Made by a program: the position numbers and the translations under genes
The notes under the pieces: model-generated
Seen by the model: only the letters and a program-made list of their open reading frames with translations
Databases searched by the model: none
What the model was told of the DNA's origin: nothing
In this document: in pieces, positions 47,746 through 58,639 of the stretch
How positions within the stretch are numbered: the first letter of the stretch is position 1
Layout of the letters: each line of letters begins with the position of its first letter
Assembly: GCA_949128115.1 (NCBI GenBank)
Contig: OX421966.1
Coordinates: forward strand, 1,550,001 to 1,614,000
Origin: Anaspis maculata
Taxonomy: Eukaryota > Arthropoda > Insecta > Coleoptera > Scraptiidae
Direction: 5' to 3'
Length of the DNA stretch: 64,000 nucleotides

Positions 47746-50453
47746 GACTTCATTTCGCATGCCAACATGGCAAATCTGTATCTGGTTTCGTATTGGAAAA
47801 CATAAAAAAACTTTTCTTGACAAATAGAGGTACGATGAAGTCGGTGCAATCTTGCAGCATTTCACGTACCACCCTGTAAAAATTTTAGATGGAGCTTTTC
47901 AACAATCACGTTCTCAGGGAAGGTTACATAACAGAAGCATTGGGCTAATCAACACAACCAACAAAATGGAAATCGAATCCGACAATCAGAAGTTATTAGC
48001 CTTTAAAGTCGAACAATTTTTCCGATAGCGACAACGTCGTTGTCCAGCAGTATATACCAAGTGAGCATTTGAAAACTATCCACCTGTAATGAATACCGAT
48101 TCCTTACGAAGATGTCTTCGAGCAAAAACGGATCGATTTTCATATCGAGGGGGACATGAAACAAACATTGGCGAATTTCCATCTTCAACCCCTTGGCCCC
48201 ACTCACTCAAGCTCTGAAATTTCCATCGACACCACCTATTTCGTGATACATCAAATCAAACACGATTGAAGTCTCTTCCTTATGAAATATTCATGAATAA
48301 TATAGTTGTTTTTTTTTTGGAAATTCTGTCATCCGAACAATACAGACGTATCTTGAAGAATTCAGACTTTATCTCGAAACTTCACATCACTGTGAAATTC
48401 AGACGTTATCTAGGAAATTCTGTATCTTATTAGTGGAGCTTATATCCCAGAAATTCTAGATTTTTTCGTGACGTGGACTCTATGGAAATTGAAAATTCAG
48501 ATTCAAAGTATACTTATTCCAGGAATTGAAAACTCACTTTGGAATATTCATCAACTTTGTACTGTGAAATCGGTTGAAATAATCAATTTTATAGACAAAA
48601 CTCCACTTCGTAGCGACAATTTCTCCAAATCCTTCAACTTCATAGAGAGAATCTAAATGAATTCATAATTTTTTATAGTGGGAATTCCACTTAATTCAAG
48701 TTTGTAATGACAGTTTTGCTGAAGATGTCAACTTTGTATCGAGCATTCCTCAAAATTCATCAAGTTAATAGCAAACACTGAAGAAAATTCATCAGCTTTG
48801 TAGCAAGAAATTCGTTGGATTCATGAACTTTCTCGTGAGAAATTCACTTCGTAGCTAAGATTTCTCCAAATTCATAAACTTTATCGTGAAATTCTAGATA
48901 AATTTAAAATCTATACTTTCAAAAATTCGCTCAATTCATCAAGTTTATAATGACAATTTCGCTAAAGATATCAACCTCGTAGTGAGAATCTCTCGAAATT
49001 TATCAACTTCGTAGGCGGAGTTTTTTGACATTGATCAACTTTATAGTGAAAACTGTGCTCAATTCAGCAAGTGTGTACAAGAATCTGTAAAAATTCATCG
49101 ATTCATAACAAGAACTGACTGAATTCATCAAGTTCACAAGATCACAATGTCAATTCCGAAGTTCAAAGTTCATAGCAAAAATTGAGTGAAATTTGTTGAA
49201 TTTATCAACTTCGTAGTAAAAATTCCAATAAATTCATCAGCTTTTCAGTAAGAATTTCACCAAGTTCATTGAATTTATCATGACAATTTCACCTGGAGGT
49301 ATCAAGTTCGTAGCAAAATCTTTCCGAAATTTATCTACTTCTTAGCGGGAATTTCTCGAAATTCATCAACTTTATAGTGAATATCTCGATGGATCCATCA
49401 ACCTCATAGTGAAAACTTCACTAAATTCATCAAGTCTATAATGGCAATTTCGCTGAAAGTACAACTTCATAGCGGGAATTTCTCGAAATTCATCACCTCC
49501 ATAGAGAGAGTTCCCCGGAATTTACCAACTTCATAGCAATAATTGTGCAAGAGCCATCAACTTTGTAGCGGGAATTGCTTTAAACCCAAAAGTTGATTGT
49601 AAGAGTTTGGCCAAATCATCAACTTCTTTAAACTCACCACGTTATTGTGGAAATTGTGTCCAATAATAAACTTTGGAGTGAGGATTTGGCTTTGTTGTGA
49701 CGATTTCTCTAGATTCATAAACTCATCAGTGAAAAATTTGACAAATTAATCGACAATACTTGAAATTAATCACTTTGTGAGCAAAATAATGCCAATAAGC
49801 AACATTGTAGTGAAATTCTCATCGACTTTATAGTGAGAATCTCGACAAATTCATCATGTTCAAAGTGAGAATTGCACTGAATTCAACAAAGAATCTTGAT
49901 GGTAGCTCTAGCTCTTTATACTAACAAATCAACTGAATTCATCAAGCTCAAAATAAAAATTTCGCTTCAAGTATCAACTTTGTAGCACGATTTTCTCAAA
50001 ATGTATCAAGTTCGTAGCAAGAATTGTGCTGAATTTATCAACTTTGTCGTATCAAATTCATCAACTTGAAAATGAGAACTTTGCTTCGTAGCCAGGAATT
50101 TTCTAAATTCATCAACTTCATAGTGAGGATCTTGGATAGATTCATCTATTTTATTTTATAGTGAGAATGTCAGTGAATTCATCAAACTCATAATGAAAAT
50201 TTCGCTGAAGGTATCAACGTTGCAGCAAGAATCTCGTGAAATTCGACAGCTTCTTCGCAGCGAGAACGACTCGAAATCTATCAACTTTATAGCAAAAATT
50301 GTGCTAGATTCATCAACTTTGCATAGCAAAATTGCTCGAAATTTAATAAAGTCATTATAAGATGAATTCATCAACTTTGTAGTGTGGAATTCGTTGGATC
50401 ATCAGCTTTTTTAGTGGTAACTTAACTGAAAAGTTGAAGTTGAAGTTAAACTT
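47746..50453 (+). repeat. Array monomer 6 (2708 bp)
   Basis: It pairs with monomer 3 but lacks the 127-bp duplication. The translated minus-strand frames at 50156-50374 and 42046-42264 are identical over their whole length. Confidence 0.85.
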
Positions 50454-51005
50454 GACTTCATTTCGCATGCCAACATGGCAAATTTGTATCTGGTTTTGTA
50501 TTGGAAAACATAAAAAAACTTTTCTTGACAAATAGAGGTACGATGAAGTCGGTGCAATCTTGCAGCATTTTACGTACCACCCTGTAAAAATTTTAGATGG
50601 AGCTTTTCAACAATCACCTTCTCAGGAAAGGTTACATAACAGAAGCATTGGGCTAATCAACACAACCAACAAAATGGAAATCGAATCCGACAATCAGAAG
50701 TTATTGGCCTTCAAAGTCGAACAATTTTTCTGATAGCGACAACGTCGTTGTCCAGCAGTATATACCAGGTGAGCATTTGGAAACTATCCACCTGTAATGA
50801 ATACCGATTCCTTACGAAGATGTCTTCGAGCAAAAACGGATCGATTTTCATATCGAGGGGGACATGAAACAAACATTGGCGAATTTCCTTCTTCAACCCC
50901 TTGGCCCCACTCACTCAAGCTCTGAAATTTCCATTGACACCACCTATTTCGTGATACATCAAATCAAACACGATTGAAGTCTCTTCCTTATGAAATATTC
51001 ATGAA
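50454..51005 (+). repeat. Array monomer 7 (partial, 552 bp)
   Basis: It follows the monomer to CTTATGAAATATTCATGAAT and then switches abruptly to unrelated sequence (TTTTCAACCCCAACC) at about 51006. Confidence 0.85.
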
Positions 51006-51836
51006 TTTTTCAACCCCAACCTCCTTCTTCCTGAAATTCTCTGAGTGTCCAACTTGATATTCTTGACTTCTCAATTCTTTTCAAGGCAGTCAACGTCATC
51101 CCGCACGGCATCGACAGAACGCTGCCTCCACCTCACCTTAAAAATTTGAAATGACAATACGTACTTTGTGATACATCAAATCAAAGGAAACTGAATTCTC
51201 TTTCTGAAGAAGATTTTTTCAAAATTCCCAAAACTTTCCCTTTCCCTCCTAAAATACTCCAGATGTCCAGTTTATTGGAGAAGGTGTTGAAAATTGAGAA
51301 AACAAAATGTTCTAAGGAAGAGAATTCAATTCCCTTTGATTTGATGTGTCACAAAGTAGGTCGTGTTTTGTTAAATTTTGAAGCTGTGAAGGGGAGGGAG
51401 GAGAGCAAAGGGGTGAATTTGGGTAGCACTTTACCATCAAAAATTATGCTCCTAATGCTATTCAGGACGACGCTGACTATGATATGAGAGAATTAAAAAG
51501 TCCAGAATATGGAATGAGACATTCAGAGAATTTTTAGGTGGAGCTAAAAATTTTGAAAATATTTTTTCTGGAAGAGAATTAAATTTTCCCCAATCTGATA
51601 ATAATTCATATGATGTATCGCAAAGTAGTGTGGTTTGAAATTTCAGTTGTGGTGAGTGGGGGCGAGGGGGCTGAAAATAGAAATCTGTCAATGTATATTT
51701 TAGATGTTCTCCTTGATATAAAAATCGACTTGTTCTTGCTCAGAGAAATATTGACTAAAAGTTGGGAGTTATCGCAGGTGTGGATAGTTTTCAAATGATC
51801 ACTCGGTATATTGGGGCTGCGATATACAGGGTGTTT
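50750..51836. repeat. Foldback joining the last monomer to an inverted, diverged copy of its spacer
   Basis: The segment 51590-51815 is a diverged inverse of 50750-50990: GTGGATAGTTTTCAAATGAT against CATTTGGAAACTATCCAC, and GATGTATCGCAAAGTAGTG against CTATTTCGTGATACATC. A second, inner pair lies at 51161-51186 and 51334-51359 (TTTGTGATACATCAAATCAA). A TACAGGGTGTTTCAATC word at 51825 may be an element end. The spacer of the satellite monomer therefore seems to derive from one arm of a foldback element. Confidence 0.7.
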
Positions 51837-51989
51837 CAATCAGAACGAGCCACCCCGAATAAACTTTTGATTGATGGAATCTAGGAAATTTCTCGAGATC
51901 CGTCGATTTCTGTTTTGAGGGGACATCTAAAAATTATATAGGCAAATTTCTATTTTCAACCCACGCCAACTTCAAAATTTCCATTGCAC
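51837..51989. other. Short transition region, nothing recognised
   Basis: It runs from the foldback into the GATTTCTGG repeat field. No feature. Confidence 0.4.
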
Positions 51990-53950
51990 TTGGTATATTA
52001 CAATGTACTGGTGAATGATAATTTCAGGGATTTCTGGAAATTTTTGGAGTATACCAATGATGTCCGAGGAATTTCTGATATGCCTCCGGTTTTTAGGTAT
52101 TTCTGGGTTTAGAGATGTCTAAGAGACTTCTAGGAATCTATCAAAATTTGTGTAAGAACTCTAGGGCTTCCTGGAGATTCTTAGAAATTTTTGAAGAATA
52201 CATAGATTTCTAAAAATTTCAACGGGTTTTCAAATTGTACTAACGAGATTTTTCATGATCCCTGATAGAATTTCTGGAGATTTCTCAAGGTTTTCACGGG
52301 ATCATTAGGGTTTCTCGGGATTCGTTCGGAATTCCCAGGGATTTCTTGATCATAATACCAGGTACCAGTTTCCAGAGATTCTGAAGATTCCCGAGAATTT
52401 CTACGGAGTTCTAGAACTAAACATGAATGTGTTCAAGAATGAGTTTCTATTGTTCCAAGAATTCCTTCAAGCTGAGATTGGAGATGAGTATGGGATCTTT
52501 ACGGCTTTGAAGCTTTATCATTTCAAAAATTTCTGAGGACTTTTAGGTTCTTACAATTCATACAGGATTTTCAAGGATTCCTAGAGATTTGTATGAGATT
52601 TCAAGGTACTTCTGAAGAGTTTTATGGGAATTGAGAGGACTCTTGGAAATTTCTACAAGACTGATAGGAATTTCTGATAATCCCTAAATATTTCTGAACA
52701 CTTCAAGGAAGTTCTAAAAGTCTTCACAGGGTTTTTTGAAATATCGGTGGATATCTGAAGACTCATAGAATTTTCACAAGATTTTTGAGAATTTTTGAGA
52801 GTTTCTAGAGCTTTCTGAAGATTTAGTCGGGAATTCGAGGGATTTCCAATGATTTCCTCGAGAACTGAAGAGATTCATACAGATTTCCACGGAATTCCTG
52901 GAGGTTCATTTGGAATTCCTGGAATCTTCTGGTGATTCCTGAGAGTTTTTGTAGATTCTGAGAGATTTCCACGAGATTTTCAGAGATTTGCAAGAATTTC
53001 TGCTCAATTTTGTAAGGATTTTTGGAGATCCTTCAAAAACAACTATGGATTTCTCATTATTCCAACGGAATTTCCGGGAATCGATGAAGACTGGTATGAA
53101 GTTTCTAGGGACTACTTGACATTCATATGAGACTTTTCAGGGACGTTTTAGGGACTTTCCAAGACTATACGTAATTTCTAAAAATATTTACGAGATTTCT
53201 GGAGATTCTTGTGAAAATTTCGTGGGATTTTTGAGAAAATTCACGAGATCTCAAGGGGTTTCTGAAGATTAGTCCAAGATTTCCAGAGACTTCCGAATAT
53301 TTTCACGGAATTTCTAAGGATTTCTAGATATTTCTACGGATTTTGTAGGGATTTCCAGAGACTCTGACAAGATTGTTTCATATTTCTGAAGATTCTCTCA
53401 CGAGATTTTCAAGAATTCATAAGGCTCCCGAAGGACTTGTACAAGATACCTACAGATTTCTGGAAATTCTCACAGGATTATTTCGACGAGATTTCCACAA
53501 ATTCCCAAGGATTTCTGAAAGTTTCTGAGAATCACCACGGGATTTTTAGGGATTTTCAGAGATCTTCATGAAATTTTCAAAGTTTCATACGACTGTTCCG
53601 GGATTTTCCAAAGACTCCTGAAACTCACCAATGATTTCCAAGTGGTTTTTGATATTCCCATGGTTTCCAGGGATTTTTAAAAGGCTCCAAGACGAAGCTC
53701 AAGATTTCTAATGCATTTCTAGAAATATTTAGAGATTTGTATGAGATTTATAGGGATTTCTGAAGATTTCAAAAGATTTTTGATGAATTTCCAAGGATTT
53801 CTGGAGATGTCTACGGGGCTCCTGATCTTATATCAACGAGATTTTTGAAGGTTCCTGTGAGATTCTGTACGGATTTCTGAAGATTTTCACAGGATCACTG
53901 GAGATTTCTACAGGATCACTGGAGACTTCTATAGATTTGTTTGTGATTTC
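51990..53950. repeat. Degenerate GATTTCTGGAGATTTC repeat field, part 1
   Basis: Words GATTTCTGGAGATT, AGGGATTTC and TTCTAGGGATT recur at about 11-13 bp for 2 kb with strong drift. No open frame of interest. Confidence 0.85.
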
Positions 53951-54160
53951 TTGAAGCTGAAATGTGGAATCTTTATAATTGTATAGTAATACATGGGGTG
54001 AATGATCCGTGTACCTACAACTTGTTCGTGATATTGTTGTTCATTGTCATTGCTTCTACATATTCTCTTATCTTCAAATTGCTTGACATTGTTTCCAGAC
54101 TAATGATACTCATATGCTGTGATTACTCAGTCGAAAGAAAGAATAAAGTCAAAAGTTGAT
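53951..54160. other. Non-repeat island in the GATTTCTGG field
   Basis: About 210 bp of different sequence with a 65-codon hydrophobic open frame (53962-54159). It may be an inserted fragment. No termini seen. Confidence 0.4.
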
Positions 54161-54570
54161 TTCTGAATATTTCTACGAAATCTCTGAGAATTTTCGAAGG
54201 TTCCTACAGGACATCTAGGGATTTTTGGAGATTTTTTCAGGATTTTCAGAGATTTGAGAGGTTTTGGAAAATTTTTCAGGAAATTCTGGAATTGATGTGT
54301 ATCTTTGTGATTTCTTTTCTTTCAAGATTCATACAGGCTGAGATTGAAGACTAGTATGGGATTTCTAGGGATTTCTAGAAATTTCTGCGAGATTTCTGAG
54401 GATTTCTGGGATTTTCAGGCAGTGTTGGGAGTTTCACAAGATTTCTAGACATTTTGTATAGGATTTTTGGAAATTTCCGGACGTTCTTATGAAAATTTCC
54501 ACGATTTTGAATATTTCTACAAATTTTTTGAATATTTTCAAAGTGCTTGGCCTTTTTCATTCGTTTCAAA
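54161..54570. repeat. GATTTCTGGAGATTTC repeat field, part 2
   Basis: Same word family as part 1, interrupted near 54300 by a short different stretch. Confidence 0.75.
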
Positions 54571-54800
54571 GTCGACATGACCATAATTGATGACATATCA
54601 GAACAAATTCTGATCGATGCGATAAGGATTTTACACAAACATATTTATATATAATATGCTATATTTATTTTCATCTTTTAACTTTATACATTTCACATTT
54701 TTTCATTGGATTGATTGGTATGCTGTGTACTATTACAACCCGAAGTAAACGGGCAGCCCACTTTGAATAAAGTTTTCTCTCTCGGGGATGAACTATTCAT
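54571..54800. other. Second non-repeat island
   Basis: AT-rich (ATTTATATATAATATGC near 54640) followed by ACAACCCGAAGTAAACGGGC. Not recognised. Confidence 0.4.
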
Positions 54801-55544
54801 GTGGAAATTCCTATGTGTTCCTCAAGACTCTCTTGGGATCTCTTTGAGATCGCAAGGATTCCCAAAAACTGGTATGAGATGTCTAAGATTCTCTACGTGA
54901 AATACTTCCACGTATTTCCAAAAATGTCCACGAGATTTGTGAAGATTTTTGCAGTTTTACACAGAGTAGTAACTAGAGCTTTCGGAAGTTTCCTACGAGA
55001 TTGCTCAGTATTTTTGAGAATTTATGGGGAGTTTCGAAGATTCCTGTACGATTTCTAGGAATTCGTCTATATTTCTACGAGATTTCAGGGATTTCAAAAG
55101 ATTTCTTCGAGATCTCCTACACTGCAAGTTTTTCTAGGGATGTCTAGAGATCTGTATGGGATTTGTGATACGTGGGGATGTCCACTAAGGGGAAGATTTC
55201 TGAAGATTACCAATAGCAAGAGTTTCTTGAGACTTTCGATAATTTTTACGACAATACGAGCGATTTCTGAAAATCTTTACTGGACTTTCATGGATTCCTG
55301 ATTTGTATGGAATTTCTAGGAATTTTTGAATGTGTTCATTGGACTTTCTAGGATTTTCTAAGGTTTTCACAAAATCAGTCGTGAGTTCTGAAGATTCATG
55401 AAGATTTCTGATAACTTTTAGGGAGTTTTGAAGACACCTAAAGGATTCCTGAAAATTTGCATGGAATTTCTAGGGATTCCTGGATATCTCCTCACAAAAT
55501 TTTCAGCGACTTCCAGAGATTTCCCATTGCGATTTTATCGTTAA
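54801..55544. repeat. GATTTCTGGAGATTTC repeat field, part 3
   Basis: It continues the same family up to the hAT-type end at 55.55-55.78 kb. Confidence 0.75.
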
Positions 55545-55589
55545 AATGCTTTCATCGAAGCCTTGGCATTTTACGGGTTCCTCGAATAA

Positions 55590-55778
55590 AATCGCTGGAA
55601 TGATTGAGTATGTATTTTGTATTTTGGAATTCCTTGGCTTTCCAAAGTATGTATCTTGTATTTTGTATTTCAAAGACATTCCAACAAGTAGTCTTCAATT
55701 TTGTATTTCGACGATCTTGGATCGAGTATTTTGTATTTTGTATTTTGATATATTCTCGAGGTATTCAGCCCAGCCCTG
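55590..55778 (-). mobile_element. Right end of a hAT-type MITE (GCCCAGCCCTG)
   Basis: A run of TATTTTGTATTTTG words ends in GCCCAGCCCTG at 55778, the inverse of the CAGGGCTGGGC that starts at 33292. No left end is found close by. The flank CCACACTC (55780-55787) differs by one base from CCATACTC before 33292, with one extra C between element and flank. Confidence 0.65.
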
Positions 55779-57740
55779 CCCACACTCACATAATAATGAC
55801 AAAGAAGAAATTGGATCTTGATGCCTAACGTTCACTTTATGCCTAACGCTCCCTTTATACGCAACATTTTACGTCCGAAGCTAAGCTCGCTTTTAGCTTA
55901 AAGCTCAATTATCACCGTATGGCTTTAGCCCGATGTACAAACAGCCTGGCGTGCTATGGTTGAGGCTTGATTTTCGCGTAAATAGGAGAAGTTGCAGGCA
56001 ACTTTCCAGTAAAGTAAACAAAAGTAATTTGCGGAAAACTCCGTGAAGCCGCAGAAAGTCTGGCGTGAGAAGGTCGGCGGGTATAGTAAACCGATATAAT
56101 TATTACTATAGGAATACAGCTGGATGAAAACCTACATTTTGAGCAACTTTCTGAGTCTTATAACGCTGTCTGTGTCTTGTTTTCGTATCGTGTTAATTAA
56201 TTTCGGAAGTTCATAGCCCCGCAGACTTGTTAGACCCGTACCACTACCCTTTTCTATCGCAGTAAAAATTACGGAACATTATTTGAGAGTTGTGAATAGT
56301 ACTAACACTATTTTGATTATACTATACTGGATTATACGATACTAATTTTGATATTCTTTATACACAAATAGGTACCTCAACTATTTAATTTGAGATAACC
56401 TGAAGAGATTAACCTTCAATTTGCGTCAACAGAGAAATAAGTAAAAATTTCCTGCTACCGCATCCGTTTAGTCGTGCTACAAAAATGTTGGCTTCAAAAC
56501 CACGTAAGTTCATTCTTGTAAATCTTTACTATAAGAGCAGATACCTGGCTTGTCACAAGAAAATTAATCATGGGGATATTTTTCGTTTATTAGTTTCCTG
56601 CTTGCGTCACGTTTTTGTTTTATTTGACCAACAGTTGCGCAAAACACGTGCAAACACTATGGCTATGAGCACAGACTCTATAAGTTAGTGGGTATGCTAT
56701 CATTGCTGCCAACTTTTGGACGCAAATACAATATAAAAATCTCGAATATTTGCGTCAAGTTACATTGAACCCAATTCACTTCGTAAATTCGGGCATGGTA
56801 CCTTACCTGGTGTTTACACTATAAAACACTCGATTGCTTAGTAGCTACTTGTCTGGATGAGCTAAAAATAGAAACGATTAGAGCTTGATGTACAAATTTT
56901 GATTAGAGAATTAAGCCTAAAAATTAATGCTAGCTCAATCAACAATCAACAATCTTTCCTTCCATCAACAGATTGCAAAAATTGTCGTGATCAGGAAAAC
57001 ATTGATGTTGTTGGAATATTACTGATCATCTAGGAAGTTTCATTATTGGTATGTTGGCTTCATGAATCTGATCAGATGTCATTGTAATTGTTTGAAGTTC
57101 ACTTCAAAGCGACAAGACAATTTTAAAAGTTTAAAGAATATCTTCATAACAATAACGTTGTATTGGTGCTTTCGGTATCATCCTATAGGTTTCTAGGAAT
57201 TTTCACACTTTTATGATGGTACTATAGGCTGAATGAAATCAACATGTTTTGATGTCTTTGAGATTCCGTAAATTTCTAGGGACTTTTACATTTTATTGTT
57301 AGCACCAGAGCTCACAGGAGCTGGTAAGATGTCATTCTGATTGTTCACGATTGCAGTTGAAGCGACAAAACAAGCTTACCAACTTCAAAATAAATGTGGG
57401 TTCATCAAAAACATTCACGTTGTATTTTTGCTCCTAGGACTTCCTTGTGTTTTCATGACATATCATGCTTTTATTTTGGTACTACTGGCCAAATTGAACT
57501 CTTAGAGTGTCATACTGATTGCAATGTTGACAACTGACGATCAAACAACAGGCTAGTTTTATACACCTCAAATGAATATTTTTCCAGCATAATACACGTC
57601 ACAATGATGTCTTCAAGGTTTTTTTATTTGTAGGTAATTTGATACCCTTATGTTGGCACCACAGGCTATAATCACACTGGCAAAATGTCATTTTTGTTGT
57701 TGGTAATCGACGATGGAACCATATTACAATTTTATCGGCC
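55779..57740. other. Single-copy-looking region, no gene supported
   Basis: Mixed composition, with AATGCCTAACG-type words near 55830. A 67-codon ATG frame at 56485-56688 shows no known domain. From 57.1 to 57.7 kb three loosely similar blocks start with a Tyr/Phe-rich TTTCTAGGAATTTT-like word and include TTTTATG and GGTACTA. They may be a worn repeat of about 200 bp. Confidence 0.4.
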
Positions 57741-58639
57741 TGAAATGTGAATTTGAAACTTCCAATATGAAGGCTTGAAATCAACTTCAGACTCTGAACT
57801 CCAAATTCCACACTTTGAACTTCAAAACTTCGAACGTTGAACTTTGAGACTTCGAGCTTTGAACTGAAAGTTTGGCAATTGATGCACCAAACTCCAAATC
57901 AAACACTATACTATCAACTTTTCACTTGATTCTTCAAACTTTTTTTTTGTTTGAGTTTCTACTTTTTACTTCCAAACCCACATCTCTAAACTTCACGCTT
58001 TGGATTTTCAACCTCCAACTTGGAACTTGGAGCTTTGGTGTTGGAACTTCAAGGACAAAACTCTCAACTTTGAGCCATGAACCTCCAAGTTTGAACTTGA
58101 GATTTTGGGCACTCTTGATAGAACTTTAAATATGACACTTAAACTCCACACTCCAGAATAACTCTGCTCCGCAAACTCCAGATTTTGAACTCTCAACGTT
58201 CAGCTTCAAATATCAAATTTTGGACAAAAATGCTCGACTATACAAATTTTGAACTTGAAATTGCAAACTTCGAACTTGGAATTTCAAAATTTCAAACATC
58301 CAATATCAAGCTTTGTATTCTGCACCTCAAACAATTTGTAATTTGAAACTCTAAACTCTGCACTTTTGTCTTGAGATTTCAAATTTCAAACTTATATCAT
58401 ATTATCATTATTATTTGAGCTTGCCGCTTGAAACTTCAGACCGAGAACTTGTAACGTGTTCCACCTTTGGAACTTGAACTCAAGATTTCAAACTTCCAAC
58501 ACCAAGCTTTAAACTCCGAGCTTCAAACCTCCAACTCCTTCTTTGAAACTCTCAACTTCAAACTTTTGTCTCCCATGTTTTGAACTTCCGGCTCCCAAAT
58601 TGGAATTTTGATTTGAAAACGTGAAACATGAGACGCTGA

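Larger units (their letters stand above)
34293..51005 (+). repeat. Macrosatellite: tandem array of about 2.7-kb monomers, six full and one partial
   Basis: The word GACTTCATTTCGCATGCC starts each monomer at 34293, 36799, 39508, 42344, 45038, 47746 and 50454, giving steps of 2506, 2709, 2836, 2694, 2708 and 2708 bp. Each monomer has a MITE-derived start (about 130 bp), a spacer of about 650 bp with a conserved 67-codon minus-strand frame, and about 1.9 kb of degenerate 35-45 bp subrepeats (TTCATCAACTTNGTAGNGAGAATTTC). Monomers look about 97% alike. The recurrent short frames (starting MSGAKGLKMEIRQ, MMNSSYNDLIKFR and MTWTPWKLKIQIQ) are conserved no better than their surroundings, so I do not call them genes. 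Confidence 0.93.

Noticed and set aside
34293..51005. CRISPR-like or prokaryotic repeat array
   Set aside because: Units are 2.7 kb with degenerate subrepeats and no repeat-spacer structure, and the setting is eukaryotic.
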